Program-made: the position numbers and the translations under genes
The notes under the pieces: model-generated
What the model saw: only the letters and a program-made list of their open reading frames with translations
Database searches by the model: none
What the model was told of the DNA's origin: nothing
Shown here: positions 16,256 to 26,725 of the stretch, one piece after another
Position numbering within the stretch: position 1 is the stretch's first letter
Layout: every line of letters begins with the position of its first letter
Assembly: GCA_003243425.1 (NCBI GenBank)
Contig: QFQP01000008.1
Location: forward strand, 124,001 to 188,000
Length of the DNA: 64,000 nt
Source: Archangium gephyra
GTDB lineage: Bacteria; Myxococcota; Myxococcia; Myxococcales; Myxococcaceae
Direction: 5' to 3'

Positions 16256-16816
16256 ATGACGCTCGCACTCGTCGCTGCGCTCACGTTGCACGCCCAGCCG
16301 TTCGACTTGAAGGAATGGAACAAAGACCGGCTCACCACCAGTCGCGTGGGCATGCTCTCGCTCGGCTCGTGGGCGGTGGCCAACATGGGCGTCGGCGCGT
16401 TCGGTGCGGCGCTCGAGACCGACGAACGCTGGCGCGCCTTCCACGTCACCAACCTGGTGTGGAACACGCTGAACCTGACGCTGGCCCTCATTTCGCTCGT
16501 CCGCGAGTGGGACGACGACCCGGCGCGCTTCACGGCCAAGGAATCACTCGTGTCGTCCGAGGGTAGCGAGAAGGTCTTCTTCATCAACGCCGCGCTCGAT
16601 CTCGGCTACCTCGCGGCCGCGGCGTTCCTGTGGCAGCGGGGTGAGGCCACCAACACGCCGTGGCTCGTGGGCGCAGGTCAGGCGCTGCTGCTTCAGGGCG
16701 GCTTCCTGGTGCTCTTCGACGGCATCATGGGAATCCTCAACGCGCGCTTGACCGGCCGACTGTTGGAGGGGGTCGACGTGCAGGTCACTCCGCTCGGTGT
16801 CGCCGGACGCTTCTGA
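16256..16816 (+). CDS. Four-helix membrane protein, DUF6992-like
   Basis: A 186-residue protein with an N-terminal signal-like segment (MTLALVAALTLHAQPF). About four hydrophobic helices follow, with motifs SLGSWAVANMGVGAFGA, FHVTNLVWNTLNLTLALISL and a final segment around FLVLFDGIMGILN. The arrangement resembles DUF6992, a family of unknown function common in environmental Bacteroidetes and Myxococcota. The ATG at 16256 follows TATATC by nine bases, and no Shine-Dalgarno is visible. The family name is from memory of the motif pattern and is not certain. Confidence 0.55.
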   Translation: MTLALVAALTLHAQPFDLKEWNKDRLTTSRVGMLSLGSWAVANMGVGAFGAALETDERWRAFHVTNLVWNTLNLTLALISLVREWDDDPARFTAKESLVSSEGSEKVFFINAALDLGYLAAAAFLWQRGEATNTPWLVGAGQALLLQGGFLVLFDGIMGILNARLTGRLLEGVDVQVTPLGVAGRF

Positions 16817-16837
16817 AAACTGCTAGGCGCGGCCCCC

Positions 16838-17671
16838 GTGTCTGACCCCAAGTCCCTCGTCTACGCGTTGCACGACAGCCTGATGCTCCTCGCTCCGCGC
16901 GGGTGGACGAAGGTCGAGCTCGGCATCACGAAGACCGATGAAGGCCTGCGCGTCACCGAGCTGAATACGAAAGGTGAGGGCGGCAAGAACCCCAGGCCCA
17001 TGCCGATGCTCCACGTCGACGCGCGTGAAGAAGCCGGCCGGTTGTCGGAAGCGCTCACCGACCTGTCCGCGCGGCTCGGCAATCGCTGGCGGCCCGGGAA
17101 GGTGATCGTCGAGCGCCCCGGCACCGAGTTCGCCGACTGGAAGTTCCTCCGCAACGACAGCTCGGTGGCGTGGTTCACGCGGCTCGATCGCAGCGAGGTG
17201 CATTCGCTGCTGATCACCGACGCGCTGTTCGACACCGTCGAGGGCACCGAGCGCGCGTTTCACGATCTGCAGGGGCAGCTGCAACAGCGGCTCGGCCGCG
17301 TCGACGGCTTTGCCTACGACCCGGAGCACGGCGTGCTGCGCCTCGACCGCCCGAGCGGCGCCATCGAGCTCCCGGCGCAGGTGGTCGGCACGTATCTCCC
17401 CGACCTGTTCACGTGGATGTGGAGCTGGAGCGACCCTTCAGCCCGGGACGCCTCGAGCGGCCGCGTGCGTCGCATCTGCCAGCCTGACCTCAAGCCCGAC
17501 GGCATGGCTGCGTTCTGGCGCCCGAACTTCCACTGCGACGAAGGCTTCGCGTGGGCGTTGGCCGGCAACGTCGCGGTGAGCATTGGCGCCCGCGGCCTGT
17601 TCCGCGCGTGGCCTCCCGGCGCCGATGGCGCGCTCTTCTTCGCCATCATGGACCTGCCGCCGGCCAACTGA
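16838..17671 (+). CDS. Uncharacterised protein, possibly DUF6882-like C-terminus
   Basis: A 277-residue soluble protein with no signal peptide or membrane segment. The C-terminal half, with LFTWMWSWSD and FHCDEGFAWALAGNVAV, resembles the Trp-rich DUF6882 pattern. The N-terminal half (about residues 1-130) looks like a separate alpha/beta domain with the motif ERPGTEFADWKFLRNDSS. The GTG start at 16838 lies eight bases after TAGGCG and 21 bases after the previous stop. No function can be assigned; toxin-immunity-like proteins have similar architecture but no toxin gene is nearby. Confidence 0.45.
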   Translation: MSDPKSLVYALHDSLMLLAPRGWTKVELGITKTDEGLRVTELNTKGEGGKNPRPMPMLHVDAREEAGRLSEALTDLSARLGNRWRPGKVIVERPGTEFADWKFLRNDSSVAWFTRLDRSEVHSLLITDALFDTVEGTERAFHDLQGQLQQRLGRVDGFAYDPEHGVLRLDRPSGAIELPAQVVGTYLPDLFTWMWSWSDPSARDASSGRVRRICQPDLKPDGMAAFWRPNFHCDEGFAWALAGNVAVSIGARGLFRAWPPGADGALFFAIMDLPPAN

Positions 17672-17677
17672 CGTCCT

Positions 17678-17962
17678 TCAGAGCGCCGGCTTGAGCGGGT
17701 CGTGCTCGGCGATGATGCGGTTGACCCGCGCCTCGTCGATGCGCTTTCGCAGGCTCTCGCTCTCGTGCTGATCGCGAATGGTCTTCGCCAGCGAGAACGT
17801 GCTGCCCACGCTGAACACCAGCCCCATCGCCATGAAGGCCTTCACCCAGATGTCGACGGGGAGGTGCCAGATGCCGATGCCCGTCACCCCGACGGCCAGC
17901 GCGAAGGACAGCCACGTCTGAACCACCCAGCCCGTCGAGTGCGCGTTGTGCTTTTCGTTCAT
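17678..17962 (-). CDS. YiaA/YiaB-type two-helix inner-membrane protein
   Basis: A 94-residue protein with two hydrophobic helices (about residues 10-30 and 38-58) in the pattern TGWVVQTWLSFALAVGV ... WVKAFMAMGLVFSVGSTFSL, then AKTIRDQHESESL and a charged tail. This matches the yiaA/B two-helix domain, whose function is unknown. ATG 17962 is chosen; a GTG three codons upstream at 17971 is possible. It converges with the preceding unknown gene. Confidence 0.65.
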   Translation of the reverse strand: MNEKHNAHSTGWVVQTWLSFALAVGVTGIGIWHLPVDIWVKAFMAMGLVFSVGSTFSLAKTIRDQHESESLRKRIDEARVNRIIAEHDPLKPAL

Positions 17963-18049
17963 GGGCAACACGGTCGCACGAGCTGGTCGAACACCGTGAG
18001 TAACGAAGGCATCGCCAATCGATAACGGTCAGTCAGCGACGCGATTCGA

Positions 18050-18092
18050 AAAGAAAAAGCCCGGAGTTCCGATGTTCTGGAACTCCGGGCTT
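18050..18092 (-). terminator. Intrinsic terminator of the tRNA transcript
   Basis: A perfect 14-base inverted repeat, AAGCCCGGAGTTCC (18057-18070) against 18079-18092, with an eight-base loop. Read on the minus strand it is followed by TTTTTCTTTT. It begins one base after the 3' end of tRNA-Glu. Confidence 0.9.
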
Positions 18093-18165
18093 TGACCCCG
18101 GCGGGATTCGAACCCGCGTAACAGCCTTGAAAGGGCCGTATCCTGGGCCTCTAGATGACGGGGCC
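18093..18165 (-). tRNA. tRNA-Glu (anticodon UUC)
   Basis: A 73-base cloverleaf on the minus strand. The acceptor arm GGCCCCG pairs with CGGGGTC (one G-U pair), the anticodon loop is CTTTCAA, and the T arm GCGGGTTCGAATCCCGC is canonical. The discriminator base is A, and CCA is not encoded. It lies 19 bases downstream of tRNA-Lys and just before the terminator. Confidence 0.95.
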
Positions 18166-18184
18166 GTGCAGCTATTTACTTCTG

Positions 18185-18257
<73 letters not shown>

Positions 18258-18281
18258 TCAACAAACTTCTTTCAACAAAAA

Positions 18282-18860
18282 TCACTTCTTCGTCTTGTCT
18301 GCTTCAACCGTCACGTTGAGTGACGCACGCGCGCCATCAACCTGAACGTCGACCGTCGTGGTGCCCGGGTCGAGCGGAAGAATGGCGCCGTCACCGACGA
18401 TCTGAACGATGGCCTTGTCCTTCGCGGTCAGCGTCGTCGAGCGGTCGGTGATGGGCTTCCCGTTCTTCCGGAACGCCTTGACCTGAATCTTCACCGCCTC
18501 GGAGCCTTCTTTGATCGTCAGCTCCTTCGGCTCGAGTTCGATGCGGTCGACGTAGATGACCGTGACCGGAACCCGGGCCTCGAGGTCGTTCACGCGGGCG
18601 ATCACTTCGGTCTCACCGTCGCCGACCGGCGTGACCAGGCCCTTGCTGTCGACCTTCGCCACGGCGCCGTCGCCGACCGACCAGGCCACGCGGGCCTTCA
18701 CGGCGCGAACGCCGTTGCGCGCCATCGCCCTGGCTTCCATGTACTGCTGGTTGTTCGGCTGCTTGAACACCACTTCGGAGGGCGAAAGCTCGACGTAGTC
18801 GATCTTCTCGCAGGCCGAGCACAGCACGATGCTGACGATGGCGACGGCGAGGGTTCGCAT
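18282..18860 (-). CDS. Lipoprotein with Ig-like (Big-2) domains
   Basis: A 192-residue protein with a lipoprotein signal; MRTLAVAIVSIVLCSAC ends in the lipobox LCSAC. Two bacterial Ig-like repeats follow, the first around VELSPSEVVFKQ to VPVTVIYVDR and the second from IELEPKELTIKEGSEA to the end, with the Big-2 motif KGLVTPVGDGETEVIARV. It is probably anchored in the outer or inner membrane. The ATG at 18860 is chosen because it gives the signal peptide and follows TATGGG by nine bases. Its function is unknown. Confidence 0.7.
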   Translation of the reverse strand: MRTLAVAIVSIVLCSACEKIDYVELSPSEVVFKQPNNQQYMEARAMARNGVRAVKARVAWSVGDGAVAKVDSKGLVTPVGDGETEVIARVNDLEARVPVTVIYVDRIELEPKELTIKEGSEAVKIQVKAFRKNGKPITDRSTTLTAKDKAIVQIVGDGAILPLDPGTTTVDVQVDGARASLNVTVEADKTKK

Positions 18861-18912
18861 GCGGCGCGCCCCATAGCACGACTTTCGTCGCGTGCTAGAG
18901 GCAACCGCCTTC

Positions 18913-19440
18913 ATGAATGCCGAAACGAACGACGCCGACGGCGACGACGAAGACGACCAGCCGCGCGGCACGCTCTACATCACGCGCGCCGGCGTCGAAG
19001 TGCTGCGGGCCGAGTGGAAGCACCTCATGTACACCGAGCGGCCGAAGGTCACCGCCGAGGTCAGCTTCGCGGCGTCACTGGGCGACAGGTCAGAGAACGC
19101 CGAGTACATCTACGGAAAGAAGCGGCTGCGCGAGATCGATCGCCGGCTGCGCTTTCTGACCAGGCGGCTCGAGAAGCTCACCGTCGTCGACCCTTCCGAA
19201 CAGAAAGATCGTGGTCGGGTTTTCTTCGGTGCCACCGTCACCCTGCGCAATGAAGAAGACGACTCGAAGGTCAGCTACCAGCTCGTGGGCCCCGACGAGA
19301 CCGATCTGAAACAGGGGAAGATCTCCGTCGACTCACCGGTCGGCCGGGCATTACTCGGCAAGAAGCAGGGCGATGTCGTGACGGTGAAGCGGCCTCTGGG
19401 CGAAGTCGATTTCGAGATCAAACTCATCAAGTACGTGTGA
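18913..19440 (+). CDS. greB: Transcription elongation factor GreB
   Basis: A 175-residue Gre factor. The coiled-coil hairpin carries ASLGDRSENAEYIYGKKRL, with the acidic tip residues Asp58 and Glu61 that enter the polymerase secondary channel to stimulate RNA cleavage. A C-terminal FKBP-like domain follows. The sequence GKKRLREIDRRLRFLTRRLE is GreB rather than GreA. The N-terminus has an unusual Asp/Glu-rich extension of about 15 residues (residues 4-15). It is divergent from the Big-2 lipoprotein gene and has TAGAGG 11 bases before the ATG. Confidence 0.92.
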   Translation: MNAETNDADGDDEDDQPRGTLYITRAGVEVLRAEWKHLMYTERPKVTAEVSFAASLGDRSENAEYIYGKKRLREIDRRLRFLTRRLEKLTVVDPSEQKDRGRVFFGATVTLRNEEDDSKVSYQLVGPDETDLKQGKISVDSPVGRALLGKKQGDVVTVKRPLGEVDFEIKLIKYV

Positions 19441-19492
19441 AACTTCGGCCTCCTGGCCGACTGCAGATTTCTCTCTCCCCTCAAGGTTCCAT

Positions 19493-20815
19493 TTGGCGCG
19501 GAAGAACTTCGTCCTCGACACCAACGTGCTGCTGCACGACCCGCGGTCGATCTACGGCTTCGACGACAACACGGTCATCATCCCGATCTACGTGATCGAA
19601 GAGCTCGACATGTTCAAGAAAGACATGTCGGAGCTCGGTCGCAACGCCCGTCAGGTCGCGCGCTATCTCGACGAGCACCGCGCCGAAGGTGGTCTTGCCG
19701 AAGGTGTTCCGCTGCCGCAGGGCGGCATTCTCAAGGTCAGCTTCGTCGAGCACGAGCTGCCCAAGTCGATGGCCGACGGCCAGCTGATGGACAACCGCAT
19801 TCTCGCGACCGCCATCGAGACGCGGCAGCGTGAGCCCGGTACGCCGACGGTGTTCCTCACCAAGGACACCAACCTGCGCATTCGCGCCGACGCGCTCGGC
19901 CTCGAAGCGCAGGACTATGAGCCCGAGCGTGTGGAGATCAGCGATCTCTACAGCGGCATTTCGGAGCGCGTGGTCAGCGCCGAGCTCATCAACCAGCTCT
20001 ACAAGCCTGGCGCGCAGGTGATCATTCCCGAGCTCGAGAAGCTCGAGCCCAACGAGTTCGTGCTCTTCAAGGACGAAGCGAACCCCTCGCATACCGCCAT
20101 GGGCCGCTACGACGCCGACAAGAAGGCCGTGGTGCCGCTCAACCGGCAGGTCAAAGACGGCGTGTGGGGCGTGCGGCCGCGCAACATGGAGCAGAGCTTC
20201 CTCATCGACCTGCTCCTCAACGACGACCTGAAGATCGTCACCATCGTCGGCAAGGCCGGTACCGGGAAGACGTTGATGGCGATCGCCGCGGGGCTGCAGA
20301 AGGTGACCGAAGAAGCCGCCTTCCAGAAGCTGCTCGTCAGCCGCCCCATCTTTCCGCTCGGTCGCGACATCGGCTACCTGCCGGGGTCGGTCGACGAGAA
20401 GTTGAACCCGTGGATGCAGCCCATCTTCGACAACGTCGAGTACCTGCTCAACCTTTCGCGCAACGACAAGAAGTCGGGCCGTGGGTACCACGAGCTGATG
20501 GACCTCGGGATCATCGAGATCGAGCCGCTGACCTACATTCGCGGCCGCTCGATTCCCAACCAGTACATCATCGTCGACGAGGCGCAGAACCTCACGCCGC
20601 ACGAGGTGAAGACCATCGTCACCCGCGCGGGCGACAACACGAAGATCGTGCTCACCGGCGACCCGGCGCAGATCGACAACCCCTACGTCGACTCGACCAA
20701 CAACGGCCTCGTGCACGTCGTCAACCGCTTCAAGAACCAGAAGATCGCGGGCCACGTCACCATGACCAAGGGCGAGCGTTCTGCGCTGGCCGAGGTCGCC
20801 ACCAACCTGCTGTAG
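19493..20815 (+). CDS. PIN-domain PhoH-family ATPase
   Basis: A 440-residue fusion. The N-terminal PIN nuclease domain starts RKNFVLDTNVLLHDP, with Asp9 as first metal ligand and later acidic residues near TKDTNLRIRADAL. The C-terminal PhoH ATPase has Walker A GKAGTGKT (about residues 254-261) and the Walker B-like IIVDEAQNLTPHE. PhoH2-type proteins of this layout act as RNA helicase/ribonucleases. The TTG start at 19493 is forced by the PIN N-terminus. The next gene starts three bases after its stop, so they form an operon. Confidence 0.88.
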   Translation: MARKNFVLDTNVLLHDPRSIYGFDDNTVIIPIYVIEELDMFKKDMSELGRNARQVARYLDEHRAEGGLAEGVPLPQGGILKVSFVEHELPKSMADGQLMDNRILATAIETRQREPGTPTVFLTKDTNLRIRADALGLEAQDYEPERVEISDLYSGISERVVSAELINQLYKPGAQVIIPELEKLEPNEFVLFKDEANPSHTAMGRYDADKKAVVPLNRQVKDGVWGVRPRNMEQSFLIDLLLNDDLKIVTIVGKAGTGKTLMAIAAGLQKVTEEAAFQKLLVSRPIFPLGRDIGYLPGSVDEKLNPWMQPIFDNVEYLLNLSRNDKKSGRGYHELMDLGIIEIEPLTYIRGRSIPNQYIIVDEAQNLTPHEVKTIVTRAGDNTKIVLTGDPAQIDNPYVDSTNNGLVHVVNRFKNQKIAGHVTMTKGERSALAEVATNLL

Positions 20816-20817
20816 CC

Positions 20818-21111
20818 ATGAGCGACGACGCCAAGACCTCAGTCGAAGAAGTCAAACCGCTGATCGAGTACCCGACCGTCTATGCGTTCAAGGTCATGGG
20901 GAAACGCGAGCACGGCTTTGGCGAGTACATCCGGCAGAAGTTCAGCCGCTTGATGGGCTCGGAGATCAGCAACGACTCGATCTCCGAGAACATCTCGAAA
21001 GAGGGTCGGTACACGTCGCTGACGGTGTCCGTGTACCTGCTGTCCGAAGAGCAGCGGAAGACGATCTACGAAGACATCCACAGCGACAAACGCATCGTCT
21101 ACTACTTGTAG
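20818..21111 (+). CDS. DUF493 (YbeD-like) protein
   Basis: A 97-residue alpha/beta protein with the DUF493 pattern: YPTVYAFKVMGKREHGF near the N-terminus and GRYTSLTVSVYLLSEEQ then IYEDIHSDKRIVYYL at the end. The fold resembles an ACT-like regulatory domain, and in E. coli the homologue is YbeD, whose function is not firmly known. It is co-transcribed with the PIN-PhoH gene, three bases upstream. No catalytic motif is present. Confidence 0.8.
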   Translation: MSDDAKTSVEEVKPLIEYPTVYAFKVMGKREHGFGEYIRQKFSRLMGSEISNDSISENISKEGRYTSLTVSVYLLSEEQRKTIYEDIHSDKRIVYYL

Positions 21112-21144
21112 GAGTTATGACCCCTGTGTAATGGGGCACCCCCA

Positions 21145-21894
21145 ATGGCCGACCCGTTTCCGCTGTATCTCCCGCCCGAGGCGCGCCGGCTCTTCCAGTC
21201 AGAGTCGTTGCTCCGTCGTTTCGCGCAGGCGGCGCATTGGGACGAAGGGTCGAGCCTCCTCGAGCTTCACGGGAGCCTCGGCGGGCTGGCGGTCACCAAG
21301 GCGCTGGGCTGTCACCTCACGGTGATCGAGCCCGAAGAGCGCCTCGCCGACGCGTTGAAGGAGCGGGCGCGGTTGGTGGGCGTGGCCGAGAAGGTCGCCA
21401 TCAAGCACAGCCCCACCGACGCGGTGACGTTCGCCGAGCGTGCGTTCGACGGCATCATGATCTTCGGTCGTGTAGTGGGGGCTCCTTCGGCGGTCGCCAA
21501 GAAGTGGCGGCCCAACCTGGCGGTCAATGGGCGCATCGGGCTGACCGCGGTGGTTCGAGTGGGCCGGCAGCCGAACCAGGCGGCGCTCGCGGCGTGGGAG
21601 GAGCGTCTGGGCGTCACGCTGCTCAACCCGCGCGAGACGTTGATGAGCATCGAGGCCGAGGGCTTCGAGCCCGAGCTCATCGAAACGCTGGGCGACGCCG
21701 AGCTCGACGACTTCTACAAAGAGGCCGAAGCCGCGCTCGCGCGTTCGGCCGACACCGACGCGCAAGGTCAGCAGGCGCTGCGTGACGAGATCGCGCTGCA
21801 CCGCGCGGGCAAGTCGGGCGTCACGCTGGGCTTCATCGTCGCGCGTCGCAAGGAGCCGGGTGAAAAGCCGCCGCCTTCTCGCGACGGTGGCTGA
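21145..21894 (+). CDS. Class I SAM methyltransferase-like protein
   Basis: A 249-residue protein whose first half has a Rossmann-like SAM-binding pattern. The motif LLELHGSLGGLAVTKALG stands where E/DxGxGxG is usual, then LTVIEPEERLADAL supplies the acidic residue after strand two, and FDGIMIFGRV is the post-II motif. The glycine loop is atypical, so SAM binding is likely but not certain. The C-terminal third is helical and charged and ends in a Pro-rich tail. The ATG at 21145 follows TAATGG by ten bases. The substrate is unknown. Confidence 0.5.
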   Translation: MADPFPLYLPPEARRLFQSESLLRRFAQAAHWDEGSSLLELHGSLGGLAVTKALGCHLTVIEPEERLADALKERARLVGVAEKVAIKHSPTDAVTFAERAFDGIMIFGRVVGAPSAVAKKWRPNLAVNGRIGLTAVVRVGRQPNQAALAAWEERLGVTLLNPRETLMSIEAEGFEPELIETLGDAELDDFYKEAEAALARSADTDAQGQQALRDEIALHRAGKSGVTLGFIVARRKEPGEKPPPSRDGG

Positions 21895-21971
21895 AACTTC
21901 CGGCGGTATCGGCTCAAAATCGCGCTGCTGTGACTCGGAAGGCCGGGCTTTCCACGCAGTAGACGAGGGGC

Positions 21972-23390
21972 ATGTCGATGCGAGGCTGGCTGCTGCTCAT
22001 CATCTGCGTGGTGACCGGGTGCGCACACGCGCCGGCGGTGCGGCACCCCGACGCGAGCCACGTCATCGCGCGGGCCTTGCCCTCGCTGGTGCTGCTGGTC
22101 GGCGAGCGGCCTGACGGAAAGACGTCGTTCGGTTCCGGTCTCATCGTCACCCGTGACGGGCAGGTGCTGACGTGCCTGCACCTCGTGCGCGGCGTGCAGA
22201 ACCTCAAGGCCATGCGCTACGAGCCGTCGCTCGTCTCGTACACCCCGATGGACGGCGGGCTCGACCGGTTCCTCTTCGAAAATCGGAAGAAGCTGCTCGA
22301 CGTTCGTCTCGAGCGCATCGACGAGGCCAACGATCTCGCGCTGGTTCGCGTCGACGCCGACACCTCGAACGTCGACCTGTTGCCGATGGCTGACGCGCTG
22401 CCGAGGCGGGGCGATGCCGTGCTGGCGCTGGGTCACCCACGAGAGACGGTGTGGAGCTTCAGCTCGGGCGTGGTCAGCACGCTGCACCTCGGCGCCATTC
22501 AGCATGACGCGGCCATCAACCCCGGCAGCTCCGGCGGGCCGTTGCTCAACGAGCGCGGTGAGGTGGTGGGCATCACCAGCGCGAAGGTCTTCGGCGATAC
22601 CGACGGCGTCAGCTTCGCGCGCCCGATCAGCATGGCGAGCTGGCTGCTCGAAGAATCGTCGCGGCCCTTCGAGCTCGACCTCTCTACGCCCGAGAAGGCG
22701 GCGAGCAGCTGTCTGCGCGCCCAGGAGATGGCCTCGCCCAACCTCGAAGACTGCTTCGATTGGGGTTACCGGTGGGACTTCTTCGACGAGGCGCGCAAGG
22801 GCCTCTCGAAGCACGTCGACGGTGAGCTGCAGGCACGGCTCTCGAAGATCGATCGCGCGACCTGGCTCCGCGATGAACGTCGGCGCCTTCGCCACGCCGT
22901 TCGTGAAGGCGAACCGCCGCTGACCTCGCTGCAGCTCCAGCCGCTGCCGGAGACGTTGAGCCCGCTGGTTCAAGAGGCGAGGGCGCTGCTCGTGTCGCAG
23001 AGCGCGCGGGTGAAGAACGAAAATCACCTCGACGTGGAGCTGAGCGATCAACGCGCCATTCGCAAGCTGCTCCGCAAAGGCGTGCGCGTCGAAGCGACGC
23101 TGCGCGTGAAGCGACACCTGGCGTGGGTGCTGCTGGTGGGCCGCAACATCGACGGCAGCGAATACCGCTACAGCGAGGTCTGGGCGCAGGACGGTTTCGG
23201 CGTGTGGCATCAGCGCACGCCTGCAGGCACCGAAGAGCTGGCGTCACTGCCCAATCACTTCGCGCCGCCGCTGGTGCTGCCGGGCGAAATGACCGCGCGC
23301 ATGCAGCTCGAACTGCTCGGCCAGATCTTCACGTTGAGCGGCGAGTCACCGAAGGCCGCCGAGCCTGCGCTCAGTTCAGCGCGCCGGTGA
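21972..23390 (+). CDS. Lipoprotein trypsin-like serine protease (S1C-like)
   Basis: A 472-residue protein. The signal ends in the lipobox VTGC (Cys17). The protease domain shows His70 in LTCLHLVRG, Asp121 in ANDLALVRVD and Ser187 in NPGSSGGPLL, a complete catalytic triad like DegP/HtrA proteases. No PDZ domain follows. Instead there are about 230 residues of uncharacterised C-terminal sequence beginning after a Cys-containing stretch (SSCLRAQEMASPNLEDC). It probably acts at the cell envelope. It overlaps the convergent lipid kinase gene by 20 bases. Confidence 0.82.
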   Translation: MSMRGWLLLIICVVTGCAHAPAVRHPDASHVIARALPSLVLLVGERPDGKTSFGSGLIVTRDGQVLTCLHLVRGVQNLKAMRYEPSLVSYTPMDGGLDRFLFENRKKLLDVRLERIDEANDLALVRVDADTSNVDLLPMADALPRRGDAVLALGHPRETVWSFSSGVVSTLHLGAIQHDAAINPGSSGGPLLNERGEVVGITSAKVFGDTDGVSFARPISMASWLLEESSRPFELDLSTPEKAASSCLRAQEMASPNLEDCFDWGYRWDFFDEARKGLSKHVDGELQARLSKIDRATWLRDERRRLRHAVREGEPPLTSLQLQPLPETLSPLVQEARALLVSQSARVKNENHLDVELSDQRAIRKLLRKGVRVEATLRVKRHLAWVLLVGRNIDGSEYRYSEVWAQDGFGVWHQRTPAGTEELASLPNHFAPPLVLPGEMTARMQLELLGQIFTLSGESPKAAEPALSSARR

Positions 23391-24447
23391 AGTCGACGAG
23401 GTCGATCGGCTCGGGAGCGATCTGGAAGCGCACTTCGCTGCGGTAGCCCTCGGCATCGCCCGCCACCTGGAAGGGCATTTCGCGCGAAAAGCGAATCGTC
23501 GCGTCTTTCACGAGGAAGTCGTGCAGCCCCTCGGGCCGCCAGGTGCCGTTCCACAGGCTGGGGAGGTTCGCGAGGATCTTGGTCGCCGGAGCGGTGCCCA
23601 CGCGCAGGTCCATCATGCTGCGGCGCTTGCCGGCGAACGGGAACATGCACAGCTCGAATCCGTAGTACGGAACGGTGCCCGCGCAGGCCATCATCAGCGG
23701 GCCTTTGTAGAGCGTCGCGCCCGGCGCGTAGGTTTCGACCGGCGCGTCGTCGGCGCCCATGCGGTAGGCGGTGAAGCCGCCGTTGATGACCTCGCACTCC
23801 ACCTCGGTGGACTGGGTCATGTAGTAGGGCACCGTCTTGAGCGCGACCGACGCGATGTACCCGCCGGGGCCCGTCATCAACTTGCCCAGCGCGCCCTTGC
23901 CGAAGTTCTCCTTCACCCAGTTGTAGTCGTTGAGCAGCTTGCCATCCATGCCGAGGCCGGCGAACGGCGCCCGCTTGCCATCGATGAGCAGCATGTCGAC
24001 CGTGCGGTAGCCCGGCACTTCACCCGCGCGCGCCCGCAGCACGTCGTCGACGAAGCCATCGCCGCCAGAGGCCTTCACCAGCGACGCGACCGAGTTACCG
24101 GTGCCGAGCTTCAGCACGCCAAAGCGCGGCGTGGGCGTGGGGTGGTGCTGCCGGCGGAGCGCGACCTGGTTGAGGATCTCGTTGATGAAGCAGCAGACCG
24201 TGCCGTCGCCGCCGCCCATGATCACCGTGGTGTACCCGCGGTCGACCACCTGCTGAGCGATGCGTCGCGCGTCGAGCTCCGAGCGGGACAGGTAGAGGTC
24301 GCCCTCGGGCACCACGTGCGACAGCGAGCGAACGATGCGCTTGCTGACCTTTCGTGCGTTGGCGTTGAGCAGAACCGCCACACGAGGCTCGGCCTCAGAA
24401 CGGGTAGAACCTTGATCGGCCTCGGATTGGAGCGGCTGAACCCACAT
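23371..24447 (-). CDS. Diacylglycerol/sphingosine kinase-family lipid kinase
   Basis: A 358-residue protein with the DAGK catalytic motif GGGDGT at about residues 78-83. The N-terminal strand PRVAVLLNANARK is typical of the fold, and the second conserved block LKLGTGNSVA contains the GTGN(S/D) motif. Such kinases phosphorylate lipid hydroxyls using ATP at the inner membrane. The ATG at 24447 is preferred to an upstream in-frame ATG at 24546, because the extra 33 residues are Cys/Trp-rich and unlike the family. The lipid substrate is unknown. Confidence 0.78.
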   Translation of the reverse strand: MWVQPLQSEADQGSTRSEAEPRVAVLLNANARKVSKRIVRSLSHVVPEGDLYLSRSELDARRIAQQVVDRGYTTVIMGGGDGTVCCFINEILNQVALRRQHHPTPTPRFGVLKLGTGNSVASLVKASGGDGFVDDVLRARAGEVPGYRTVDMLLIDGKRAPFAGLGMDGKLLNDYNWVKENFGKGALGKLMTGPGGYIASVALKTVPYYMTQSTEVECEVINGGFTAYRMGADDAPVETYAPGATLYKGPLMMACAGTVPYYGFELCMFPFAGKRRSMMDLRVGTAPATKILANLPSLWNGTWRPEGLHDFLVKDATIRFSREMPFQVAGDAEGYRSEVRFQIAPEPIDLVDFTGALN

Positions 24448-24602
24448 GGCGCACTGAGTCAGAGCACAGACCTTGCCAAGCTCGCTGAATTGGTAAGCCC
24501 ATGAAACAACTGGGTAACGAATGAGCCGCGGCACCCAAATCGCCACCGGGTGGTGGCGCTGGTGCGAATGAACCTTCGCACCGGGAGGTGTTTTCGCGCG
24601 GG

Positions 24603-24630
24603 TTGACGCCGGGGGGACGGTGGTTACGTT
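24603..24630 (+). promoter_or_regulatory. Possible dnaK promoter
   Basis: TTGACG (24603-24608) and TACGTT (24625-24630) with a 16-base spacer lie 63 bases before dnaK. No CIRCE inverted repeat was found between 24448 and 24693, so HrcA control looks absent. The assignment is tentative. Confidence 0.35.
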
Positions 24631-24693
24631 GCTTGCAGTCCGCGGGCGACCAGAAAGTGCCCGTTAATTCAACGCTTTAGGAGAGCACACAAC

Positions 24694-26604
<1,911 letters not shown>

Positions 26605-26629
26605 TTTCGTCTCACCAGCAGGTGCGCGC

Positions 26630-26657
26630 GGGCCGATTCCAAAAAGGGAGTCGGCCC
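26630..26657 (+). terminator. Hairpin after dnaK
   Basis: GGGCCGATTCC (26630-26640) pairs with GGAGTCGGCCC (26647-26657) through one G-U wobble, with loop AAAAAG. The stem is strong but the downstream sequence GTGTCGTTTGC is a poor T tract, so it may be a partial terminator or an mRNA-stabilising end. Confidence 0.55.
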
Positions 26658-26725
26658 GTGTCGTTTGCGGGCGCACACCGTGCCCTAGCGTGCGCGTGCG
26701 GGTGAAGTTCTACAGTCCCGCCGTG

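Noticed and set aside
24448..24693. CIRCE element before dnaK
   Set aside because: No TTAGCACTC-N9-GAGTGCTAA-like inverted repeat could be found.
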